A stretch of DNA of 10,620 bases. It comes from Anaerolineae bacterium (GTDB taxonomy: Bacteria; Chloroflexota; Anaerolineae; J102). The position numbers and the translations under genes were made by a program. The notes below the pieces were generated by a model. That model worked only from the letters and a program-made list of their open reading frames with translations. It did no database searches and had not been told where the DNA came from. This document shows, one piece after another, positions 1-5,106 of the stretch. Location: the NCBI GenBank assembly GCA_015493675.1, contig WGCR01000390.1:1-10620 (forward strand). Direction: 5' to 3'. Every line of letters begins with the position of its first letter. The first letter of the stretch is position 1.

Positions 1-2
1 TG

Positions 3-347
3 GCTGTGGACGCCCGCGAGCATAAGGTTGCCTCCGAGACGGTGCGGGTATGGACCGACGCACCGGGCCAGCGCGTGCCCTTCTATCGCCAATGGTATCC
101 CGGCTGGACCGCCACCATCCTGGACCCGGACACGGGCGAAGTCCGCCAGCGCTTCGCGCTGACGCCCGAGGACACCCGCCCGCCCTACGGCCTGCTCAGC
201 GTCCCCGTTCCCGAAGGCGATTCTCTTCTGCGCATCTCCTTCGAGAACACACCCATTCGCAAAATCGGCAACGCCATTTCTCTCTTTACCGTTTTTCTCC
301 TTGTTTTGCTTTTGGGGTGGGGCGTCTATCGGTACAGGAAAGTGTAG
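3..347 (+). CDS. PTPS-related / YfhO-like membrane protein, C-terminal part only (cut by window start)
   Basis: The reading frame is open to the left edge (an Ala codon precedes the GTG at 6), so this is the 3' end of a larger gene, not a 113-residue protein. It encodes a soluble beta-rich segment with a 'FYRQWYPGW' motif, then 'LLRISFENTPIRK' and a single hydrophobic helix (about the last 27 residues, ending YRYRKV). The same order (FYTYWYLGW, VRIRFTNTPLR, terminal helix) closes the protein at 1198-2958, so the two are paralogues. In this family the segment is an extracytoplasmic domain behind a polytopic GT-C-like membrane region; that membrane part lies outside the window. The gene is followed at once by AT-rich DNA carrying the promoter of a toxin-antitoxin pair. 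No terminator is visible. Family role is uncertain: probably cell-surface polysaccharide or glycolipid assembly. Confidence 0.8.
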   Translation, partial: AVDAREHKVASETVRVWTDAPGQRVPFYRQWYPGWTATILDPDTGEVRQRFALTPEDTRPPYGLLSVPVPEGDSLLRISFENTPIRKIGNAISLFTVFLLVLLLGWGVYRYRKV

Positions 348-355
348 TGTATTAT

Positions 356-411
356 TGTATTCATTTTACGAAGTTGACATTTGTGTGTCGATATAATAAA
401 ATGTAAATACA
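356..411. promoter_or_regulatory. Candidate antitoxin operator: inverted repeat bracketing the promoter
   Basis: TGTATTCATTTT (356-367) is mirrored by AAAATG-TA-AATACA (398-411): twelve complementary positions interrupted by two extra bases in the right arm. The arms lie just outside the -35 and over the -10. AbrB/MazE-fold antitoxins are known to bind such dyads and repress their own operon, so autoregulation is plausible. The AT-rich context makes chance similarity possible. Confidence 0.35.
374..402 (+). promoter_or_regulatory. Sigma-70-type promoter of the first toxin-antitoxin pair
   Basis: A perfect -35 TTGACA (374-379) is followed after 17 bases by TAAAAT (397-402), five of six matches to the -10 consensus. 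Transcription would start near 409, about 30 bases before the antitoxin ATG. The surrounding 348-440 stretch is much more AT-rich than the genes on either side. Confidence 0.7.
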
Positions 412-440
412 AATAAAAAGCTTGCTACCAGGAGATAATC

Positions 441-680
441 ATGAAGACAGCAACAGCTCAGGTGAGCAGTAAATATCAAATGGTCATTCCCAGAGAAGTG
501 CGTAAGGCGTTGGGCATCAAGCCTCACGATCAAGTCCTTTTCTTGATTGATGGCGATCGAGCGTATCTGCGTCCGCGGCCCAAGAGTTTCACCGAAAAGT
601 TGAGTGGCCTGCATGCCCATGTCTGGCAGCAGCCAACCGAACAATGGCTCAGAGAGGAACGTGAATCATGGGAGGAGTAA
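441..680 (+). CDS. vapB: AbrB/MazE/SpoVT-fold antitoxin (VapB-type)
   Basis: This 79-residue protein has the swapped-hairpin AbrB fold signature in its first half: 'AQVSSKYQMVIPREVRKALGIKPHDQV' (about residues 5-31), then 'YLRPRP'. This half is the DNA-binding dimer of AbrB-family antitoxins. The charged, Trp-containing C-terminal half (about residues 50-79) is the expected toxin-wrapping tail. The ATG at 441 has a good ribosome site, AGGAG at 430-434 with six bases between. Its last 13 bases overlap the toxin gene, implying translational coupling. The inferred role is to neutralise the PIN toxin and, with it, repress the operon. The AbrB fold is well supported; the name VapB rests on the partner gene. 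Confidence 0.88.
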   Translation: MKTATAQVSSKYQMVIPREVRKALGIKPHDQVLFLIDGDRAYLRPRPKSFTEKLSGLHAHVWQQPTEQWLREERESWEE

Positions 681-1129
681 AACGTCTCAGGGATGATCTG
701 TCTCGCTATAAGCAGATAACCCTGGACACAATGATCCTCATTTATGTGATGGAAAGGCATCCGCGCTATTTCTCATTGGCTAAGGAAGTCCTGGAAAGCA
801 TTGAGTCCGGCCAGACAAAGGGCGTTGTGAGCGCCATCACTCTGACAGAACTGCTGACGGCTCCCGCCCAGGCGGATGATGTGGCGGCTATGCGGGATTA
901 TGAACTGTATTTGCTCAACTTTCCCAATTTGGTCATCCAGCCGCTGGATATCGAAATTGCGCGCGAGTCGGCTCACATGAGAGCCCGCACCCGCCTGCCT
1001 TCACCCGACGCGATCATTCTGGCCACAGCGCGTAAAGCGGGCGCGGACGCCATCATCACCAATGACAGGCGCTGGCGTAACAAACTCAACCGCCCGGATA
1101 TTCTTTTCCTGGATGATTACCTTGATTAA
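668..1129 (+). CDS. vapC: PIN-domain ribonuclease toxin (VapC-type)
   Basis: This 153-residue protein has the complete acidic set of PIN-domain nucleases: D20 ('TLDTMILIY'), E61 ('TLTELL'), D114 ('PSPDAIILATA') and D133 ('ITNDRRW'). It also has the usual alternation of helices and short strands. VapC toxins are Mg-dependent endoribonucleases that cut tRNA or rRNA and arrest growth when the antitoxin is degraded; the target here cannot be read from sequence. The ATG at 668 is the first start after an in-frame stop at 662-664 and lies inside the antitoxin gene. AGAGG (653-657) could serve as its ribosome site. The catalytic D lies some 14 residues further in than in most VapC proteins, a short N-terminal extension. 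All catalytic residues are present, so an active enzyme is expected. Confidence 0.9.
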   Translation: MGGVKRLRDDLSRYKQITLDTMILIYVMERHPRYFSLAKEVLESIESGQTKGVVSAITLTELLTAPAQADDVAAMRDYELYLLNFPNLVIQPLDIEIARESAHMRARTRLPSPDAIILATARKAGADAIITNDRRWRNKLNRPDILFLDDYLD

Positions 1130-1158
1130 TTCGGGGGCGTCTAATTCATTTCCCGACG

Positions 1159-1199
1159 ATCCAAAAATCCGAAATCCGGAATCCCAAATCCCAAATCTT
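1159..1199. repeat. Degenerate heptanucleotide array (AATCCNN type)
   Basis: Between the toxin stop and the next gene, a seven-base unit is repeated about six times with drift: atccaaa, atccgaa, atccgga, atcccaa, atcccaa, atcttga. The last unit contains the TTG start of the following gene. Such arrays recall the short tandem heptanucleotide repeats (STRR) described in cyanobacteria. Two similar arrays occur at 4161-4226 and 4984-5105. Confidence 0.65.
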
Positions 1200-2958
1200 G
1201 AACCGTCTCCGTTCTCCTCTCACTCTGCTCATCCTCCTGAGCCTTTTCATCCTGGCGCCGCTGCTGGCCTCGGGCTACTTTCTGCACGCCCACGACGCCC
1301 GGCATAGCCTGATCTGGCTGGTGGAGTATGATCAGGGCATCCGCAGCGGTTTTCTGTGGCCGCGCTGGGCGCCCGATCATTCCCAGGGCTACGGCTACCC
1401 CCTGTTCACATTCTATGCACCTCTGGCTTTCGCTATCGCTGAGGTCTTTCACCTGCTCGGAGCCAGCATCGCGGGCGCGGTCAAGATCACCTGGGCGCTG
1501 GCGGCTATCTTCGCCGGGGTGAGCATGTACCGTCTGGTTCGCAGCCTGTGGGGAGTCGGGCCGGCGTTTATCGCCGGGCTGCTCTACATGGTCGCGCCCT
1601 ATCATCTGGTCAATAGCTACGTGCGCGGCTCTCTGGCCGAATTCGTGGCCCTGGCCCTCTATCCCTGGGTCATCGACGCCTTCTGGCAGGTGTTGCAGCG
1701 TCAGGACGCCCGCCGCGTGGCCCTGGCCGCGCTCAGCCTGGGCCTGCTGATCATGACCCACAGCGTCACCCTGATGCTGCTGCCGCCGCTGCTGGCGCTG
1801 CTCATCCTCTATTGGCTGCTGCTGGATTGGCAACGGCAGGGCAAGCCGCCGTGGCGGGCGACGCTGTACGCCCTGGCCGCGGGCCTGCTGGGGGGGATGC
1901 TGGCCGCCATTTTTCTGCTGCCGGTCATCGCCGAAACCAAATACATCGTGGTGGATCAGTGGATTCCGGCCGAAAGCTACCGCTATCCCCAACAATTCCT
2001 CTATCTCTTCCAGTGGTTCGACTTCACCTGGGGCTATGGTTTCGCCCTGCCCGGGCCCAATGACGGCATGAATTTCTCCGTCGGTCTGTGGCTGCTGACG
2101 CTGGGCGTGGCCGCGCTGCCCCTGGTCATCAAAAAGCGGCCCCCGCGGGCGGGCCTCTATTTTGGATTCGTCACTATCGCCGCCATTGCCCTGTTTGCCA
2201 CCCTGGCCCCCAGCGAGACCTTTTGGGATACGATCCCCATGATCAAGCTGGTGCAGTTTCCCTTCCGGTTTCTGGCCCCGGCCACCCTGTTTCTGACCCT
2301 GGTTTCGGCGGGGACGGTGGCGACGCTGCTGCCCGCCGACCTCACGCAAAAGCGCAAAGGCGCAGGCGGCTCTCTTCATCCTCTCCTCCTACTGCTGGCG
2401 CTGGCCATTCTGCTGGGCTCCTGGCGCTACGCCCGCCCCCAGCACACGCCCGTGACCCAGGCAGACCAAAGCCCCATCGCCGACATCCAGTTCGAGCTGG
2501 ATTACCCGGACATGCGGGGCAGCACCGCCTTCGCCAACGATAAACCCGCGACCTCGCCCAAGGTGGCGGCCTACCTGGCGGGCGAGCCCCTGCCCCTGGC
2601 CGGGATCATCCGAGGCCAGGGCAATGTAGAAAGCGTTCGTCACGGCGCCGGCGCCGATGAAGTCAAAGTCACAGCCCAAACGCCCGTTGTCCTGCAATTC
2701 TACACCTACTGGTATCTGGGCTGGCGGGCGTGGATAGACGGGCAACCAACGCCGACGCGGGCCGAAGGCCCGGACGCCCTCATCACCCTGGACGTCCCCG
2801 CGGGCGAGCACGATGTGCGGATTCGCTTCACCAACACCCCCTTGCGCACCGCCTCGGCGCTCATCACCCTGGCCACATTGCTGATTTTGGCTGTTCTCTT
2901 CTTCTGGGATACAATCCGGTCTTATCTCACGCAAAGCCGCCAAGGCGCAAAGCAATAG
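1198..2958 (+). CDS. PTPS-related (YfhO-like) polytopic membrane protein
   Basis: This 586-residue integral membrane protein has a first helix at residues 8-28, followed by 'LHAHDARHSLIWLVEYDQGIRSG' and 'PRWAPDHSQGYGYPLFTFYAPLAF'. That pattern is typical of the '6-pyruvoyl-tetrahydropterin synthase-related' membrane family (a name from distant similarity, not function), which resembles GT-C glycosyltransferases. About ten further hydrophobic helices run to residue 410. A soluble segment (about 420-545) and a final helix (about 550-570) follow. The start is a TTG directly ahead of the first helix. No Shine-Dalgarno is visible and the upstream DNA is a repeat array, so the start is uncertain. 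The frame is open further upstream but has no better start. The C-terminus matches the truncated gene at 1-347. Function is unproven; a role in envelope glycan transfer is inferred from the fold. Confidence 0.8.
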   Translation: MNRLRSPLTLLILLSLFILAPLLASGYFLHAHDARHSLIWLVEYDQGIRSGFLWPRWAPDHSQGYGYPLFTFYAPLAFAIAEVFHLLGASIAGAVKITWALAAIFAGVSMYRLVRSLWGVGPAFIAGLLYMVAPYHLVNSYVRGSLAEFVALALYPWVIDAFWQVLQRQDARRVALAALSLGLLIMTHSVTLMLLPPLLALLILYWLLLDWQRQGKPPWRATLYALAAGLLGGMLAAIFLLPVIAETKYIVVDQWIPAESYRYPQQFLYLFQWFDFTWGYGFALPGPNDGMNFSVGLWLLTLGVAALPLVIKKRPPRAGLYFGFVTIAAIALFATLAPSETFWDTIPMIKLVQFPFRFLAPATLFLTLVSAGTVATLLPADLTQKRKGAGGSLHPLLLLLALAILLGSWRYARPQHTPVTQADQSPIADIQFELDYPDMRGSTAFANDKPATSPKVAAYLAGEPLPLAGIIRGQGNVESVRHGAGADEVKVTAQTPVVLQFYTYWYLGWRAWIDGQPTPTRAEGPDALITLDVPAGEHDVRIRFTNTPLRTASALITLATLLILAVLFFWDTIRSYLTQSRQGAKQ

Positions 2959-2981
2959 CAGGTCGATAACGAATGAAAATG

Positions 2982-3051
2982 GAACGCAGACACATCTGAT
3001 GCCCGCAGATTTTCGCAGATTATCCTGATTTTATCTTTTTCATCTGCGTTC
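2982..3051. repeat. Intergenic GAT-phased repeat bounded by a 9-bp inverted repeat
   Basis: GAACGCAGA (2982-2990) is exactly complementary to TCTGCGTTC (3043-3051). Between them, CGCAGAT-like units recur with GAT (or GAC) at 2989, 2998, 3008, 3018 and 3027, a spacing of 9-10 bases. The same kind of unit appears at 10431-10476. There is no T-run, so this is not a typical terminator. It occupies most of the gap between the membrane protein and the LysM gene. Confidence 0.6.
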
Positions 3052-3100
3052 TATTTACGAAGCAAGTTTAGCGCCAGGCAGCAGTCCAAGAAATCACCTC

Positions 3101-4120
3101 ATGACAACCCGAAAATGCCCCAATTGCGGGACGCCCGTCAGCCACAAAGCCGAAGAATGCTTCATGTGCGGCTACCAGTTCGACCAGCCGCGGCGGTTGC
3201 GGCTGCGCGTCCCCTGGGCGGATATCGCTCTGGCGTTGGTGATTATCGCCCTGGTCATGGTGTGGTGGCGTTGGGATGATCAACGCAAGGTTCTCGCTCT
3301 GACGCCTTCATCCACCCCCACCATCACGCCGACCGCCACCAGCACGCCCACTCAGACGCCCACGCCTACTGTCACGCCCACGCCCACATTGGTTCCCACG
3401 GCCACGCCCATCGTCCACACCGTGCGCCAGGGCGACACCTATCTCGGCATCGCCAATCAATATGGCATTGATCTGGATGTGCTCCTGGCCGCCAACAATA
3501 TGACAACAAAAGATGTTTTGCGGCCTGGCCAGACGCTGAATATCCCGGCGGACGAAGCGGATGCGCCGCTGCCCACGCCCGAGCCGCTTTCTGGCCTGGT
3601 CAACTATCCTGTCGAAGTGGGCGATACCGTTCAGGCCATTGCCATTCGTTTTCAGGTCGATCCCACCATTATTCTCGAAAACAACGACATCCCTGATCCC
3701 AACAAATTGCAGGTGGGCCAGGTGTTAATCATTCCGGTCGGGACCATCACGCCCACGCCCGAGTTCGTTGCCACTGCCACACCTGCTCCCAAAATCCAGC
3801 CGCCCGTGCTCATCAGTCCGCCCGATGGCGGCGTTTACGCGGGCGAGACCGGGCCATTGCTGCGCTGGGTGGCTCCCGGTCTGCTGCCGGGCGATGTCTG
3901 GTATCAGGTGGGCGTCGCCTACGCTGACCCGCATCTGCCCGAAATCAAGCCTATTCGCACCAAAGCCAGCAGCATCCGCCTGGATGACGCGCTGCGCCCG
4001 CCCCCGGACGCCTCCTCTTCCGAAATCCGTTGGTGGGTGCGTCTGGTGCGCCTGACCCGCGAGGGCGAACTCGTTCCTGTCAGCCAGGCCAGCCCCGTGC
4101 GCCGCTTCCAGTGGCGGTAA
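3101..4120 (+). CDS. Membrane-anchored protein with zinc ribbon, Thr/Pro linker and two LysM domains
   Basis: This 339-residue protein has a clear modular order. A cytoplasmic zinc ribbon carries CPNCG (C6, C9) and CFMCG (C20, C23). One membrane helix lies at about residues 39-56. A Thr/Pro-rich linker (about 67-104) probably spans the wall zone. LysM 1 is at 106-149 ('HTVRQGDTYLGIANQYGI' to 'LRPGQTLNIP') and LysM 2 at 169-212 ('YPVEVGDTVQAIAIRFQV' to 'LQVGQVLIIP'). A C-terminal Ig-like domain (about 233-339) begins 'PPVLISPPDGG' and contains a 'LLRWV' strand. LysM domains bind N-acetylglucosamine polymers such as peptidoglycan, so the protein should tether to the cell wall outside the membrane; no catalytic domain is seen. 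The ATG at 3101 fits the zinc ribbon but lacks a recognisable Shine-Dalgarno. The zinc ribbon on the inner side is inferred from the positive residues between it and the helix. Confidence 0.85.
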   Translation: MTTRKCPNCGTPVSHKAEECFMCGYQFDQPRRLRLRVPWADIALALVIIALVMVWWRWDDQRKVLALTPSSTPTITPTATSTPTQTPTPTVTPTPTLVPTATPIVHTVRQGDTYLGIANQYGIDLDVLLAANNMTTKDVLRPGQTLNIPADEADAPLPTPEPLSGLVNYPVEVGDTVQAIAIRFQVDPTIILENNDIPDPNKLQVGQVLIIPVGTITPTPEFVATATPAPKIQPPVLISPPDGGVYAGETGPLLRWVAPGLLPGDVWYQVGVAYADPHLPEIKPIRTKASSIRLDDALRPPPDASSSEIRWWVRLVRLTREGELVPVSQASPVRRFQWR

Positions 4121-4160
4121 CACGATCATTATCAGTGGCGGCAGCGGCGCTCCCGCTAGC

Positions 4161-4226
4161 AATCTTCCAATCTCTAATCTCCCCGCCGACTGCTGATTAT
4201 CGACCCACTGCTCACTGCTTACTGCC
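4161..4226. repeat. Degenerate heptanucleotide array in the gap after the LysM gene
   Basis: The 4121-4324 gap holds no gene. From 4161 the sequence reads in sevens (aatcttc, caatctc, taatctc), then after less regular units continues with acccact, gctcact, gcttact. It merges into the downstream flank of the mfd relic. The units resemble those of the array after the intact mfd stop (4984-5105). Confidence 0.55.
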
Positions 4227-4310
4227 TCACCCCACGCCCGCAGATAAACTATCCAGCACGCACAGCCGGCGCTCGCGCCATTCGCCCACATCGTCGACGC
4301 TCCCAGATGG
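4227..4310 (-). pseudogene. mfd: Relic duplicate of the mfd 3' end
   Basis: Read on the minus strand, 4227-4295 encodes VDDVGEWRERRLCVLDSLSAGVG and a TGA stop, against IDAAGEWRQRLLHVLDILSAGVG and TGA at the end of the intact mfd (5107 on). By eye, 16 of these 23 residues match, and roughly 67 of 80 bases match over 4231-4310. A two-base gap near 4299 breaks the frame, after which CCCAGATGG is again identical; similarity stops at about 4310, fourteen bases from the toxin stop. The relic has the same orientation as mfd and similar heptad-repeat DNA beyond its stop. It cannot be functional alone. It marks the old or duplicated end of mfd on the other side of the toxin-antitoxin pair. Confidence 0.85.
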
Positions 4311-4324
4311 AGGATGACTCCCTG

Positions 4325-4627
4325 TCACTTCAGCTTATCGAGCAAATCCTGAAGGTCTTTGTAGTCGTACGGAGGTCGTTTGCGTATGGCCAAAATGGTG
4401 ATGAGCTTCCACTCGGCATCGATTACATAAAGGATTCGCCACGAATCCACGCGTAAACGTCGTAGCTCCAGATGGGCGGGCCATGAATCTGGAGGCGTCA
4501 ACGCCTTGCTGCCCGCAGGTCTTGGCTCATCGCCCAAGGCCAGAGCCAGACGGTGAAGCCGCTGGCGTACATTCCCCGGCGATTTCTGCAATTCCTTCAG
4601 CGTATCTGGATCAATCCAAACCTGCAT
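4325..4627 (-). CDS. RelE/ParE-superfamily toxin
   Basis: This protein of about 100 residues has the layout of RelE/ParE toxins: a first strand, a helical hairpin (about residues 8-32, 'LKELQKSPGNVRQRLHRLALAL'), then the antiparallel strands 'HLELRRLRVDSWRILYVID' and 'LITILAIRKRPPYDY'. The late Arg/Lys/Tyr cluster is where RelE-type ribonucleases place residues for mRNA cleavage in the ribosome. ParE relatives instead inhibit gyrase, so the target is undecided. Two ATGs are possible: 4636 (103 residues) and 4627. I chose 4627 because GAGG (4637-4640) lies nine bases ahead of it, whereas it touches the 4636 ATG. Either start overlaps the antitoxin gene (17 or 26 bases), so the two are co-translated. 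The stop lies beside the mfd relic. Confidence 0.85.
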   Translation of the reverse strand: MQVWIDPDTLKELQKSPGNVRQRLHRLALALGDEPRPAGSKALTPPDSWPAHLELRRLRVDSWRILYVIDAEWKLITILAIRKRPPYDYKDLQDLLDKLK

Positions 4628-4856
4628 CCACGTCATCCTCAGCTAAGGAATCAGGCAGGCGCGTTAACCCCAGGTCTGCCGGATTCTCTGCGCTTTTGCG
4701 GCGTTCGAGATACGCCTGGGCGATAGACCAGTCCTCCAGCAATTCCATGGCATCCATCACTGCCTGCCATGTTTCATAATCCACCAATACATCGGTGGGA
4801 TGGCCATGTTCGTCAACGAGATAGCGTATTTTTCTGGGGAAAACAGATACAGCCAT
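4611..4856 (-). CDS. Phd/YefM- or RelB-like antitoxin partner
   Basis: This 81-residue protein reads MAVSVFPRKIRYLVDEHGHPT followed by 'DVLVDYETWQAVMDAMELLEDW', a strand-helix pattern common in antitoxins of RelE-family toxins. Its C-terminal tail is acidic ('LPDSLAEDDVDAGLD'), as expected for the toxin-binding part. The start at 4856 is well supported: AGGAGG (complement of 4863-4868) lies six bases upstream. A longer frame to 4907 exists but would run through the promoter. The gene overlaps the toxin gene that follows. The inferred role is neutralisation of the toxin and repression of the operon. Exact family assignment (Phd/YefM versus another RelB-like group) is uncertain. Confidence 0.78.
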   Translation of the reverse strand: MAVSVFPRKIRYLVDEHGHPTDVLVDYETWQAVMDAMELLEDWSIAQAYLERRKSAENPADLGLTRLPDSLAEDDVDAGLD

Positions 4857-4866
4857 GACAAGCCTC

Positions 4867-4904
4867 CTGATGTCATCAGTCGAGCGCACTTTCACATTAT
4901 AACA
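4867..4904 (-). promoter_or_regulatory. Promoter and candidate operator of the second toxin-antitoxin pair
   Basis: On the minus strand an extended -10, TGT-TATAAT, occupies 4904-4896; no good -35 is seen 16-18 bases upstream, which extended -10 promoters tolerate. Downstream, CTGATG-T-CATCAG (4867-4879) is a perfect 13-base palindrome that overlaps the first two bases of the ribosome site. A second CATCAG copy lies at 4905-4910, on the other side of the -10. Paired CTGATG half-sites around a TA promoter suggest an antitoxin operator. Confidence 0.55.
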
Positions 4905-4983
4905 CATCAGACGATTACGGATTGTCCGCAGCCCACCGATTCAGCGATTTCGAATTTGTCCCGGTAACAAGCTCCCTCCCGCC

Positions 4984-5105
4984 ACTCTCCTCACCCACTA
5001 TCTTACAGCCTTACTCCTTTGCCTCGCACCCCAGTCTTTAATCCCCCGCTGCCCACTGCTTACTGACCTACTGCTTACTGACCTACTGATTACTGTCTTA
5101 CTGCC
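4984..5105. repeat. Pyrimidine-rich heptanucleotide array downstream of mfd, with a 15-bp tandem repeat
   Basis: The 4908-5106 gap holds no gene. From about 4984 it reads as drifting units of seven built on ACTNNYY, including a CCCCAGT unit like one of the cyanobacterial STRR heptamers. Nearest the mfd stop, CTGCTTACTGACCTA is repeated exactly at 5056-5070 and 5071-5085, with a degenerate third copy to 5100. The T/C-rich strand is the + strand. Confidence 0.65.
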
Positions 5106-5106
5106 C

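Noticed and set aside
392..397. Perfect TATAAT upstream of the VapBC pair
   Set aside because: It is only 12 bases from TTGACA; TAAAAT at 397-402 has the correct 17-base spacing.
1141..2379. A 412-codon open frame on the - strand opposite the PTPS-related gene
   Set aside because: Its Gln/Gly/Arg-rich translation is an antisense shadow of membrane-helix codons.
4141..4158. Short AGCGG/CCGCT hairpin after the LysM gene as a terminator
   Set aside because: The stem is only five pairs and there is no T-run.
5056..5100. CRISPR-like short repeats after mfd
   Set aside because: The 15-base copies are contiguous without spacers, so this is a tandem repeat.
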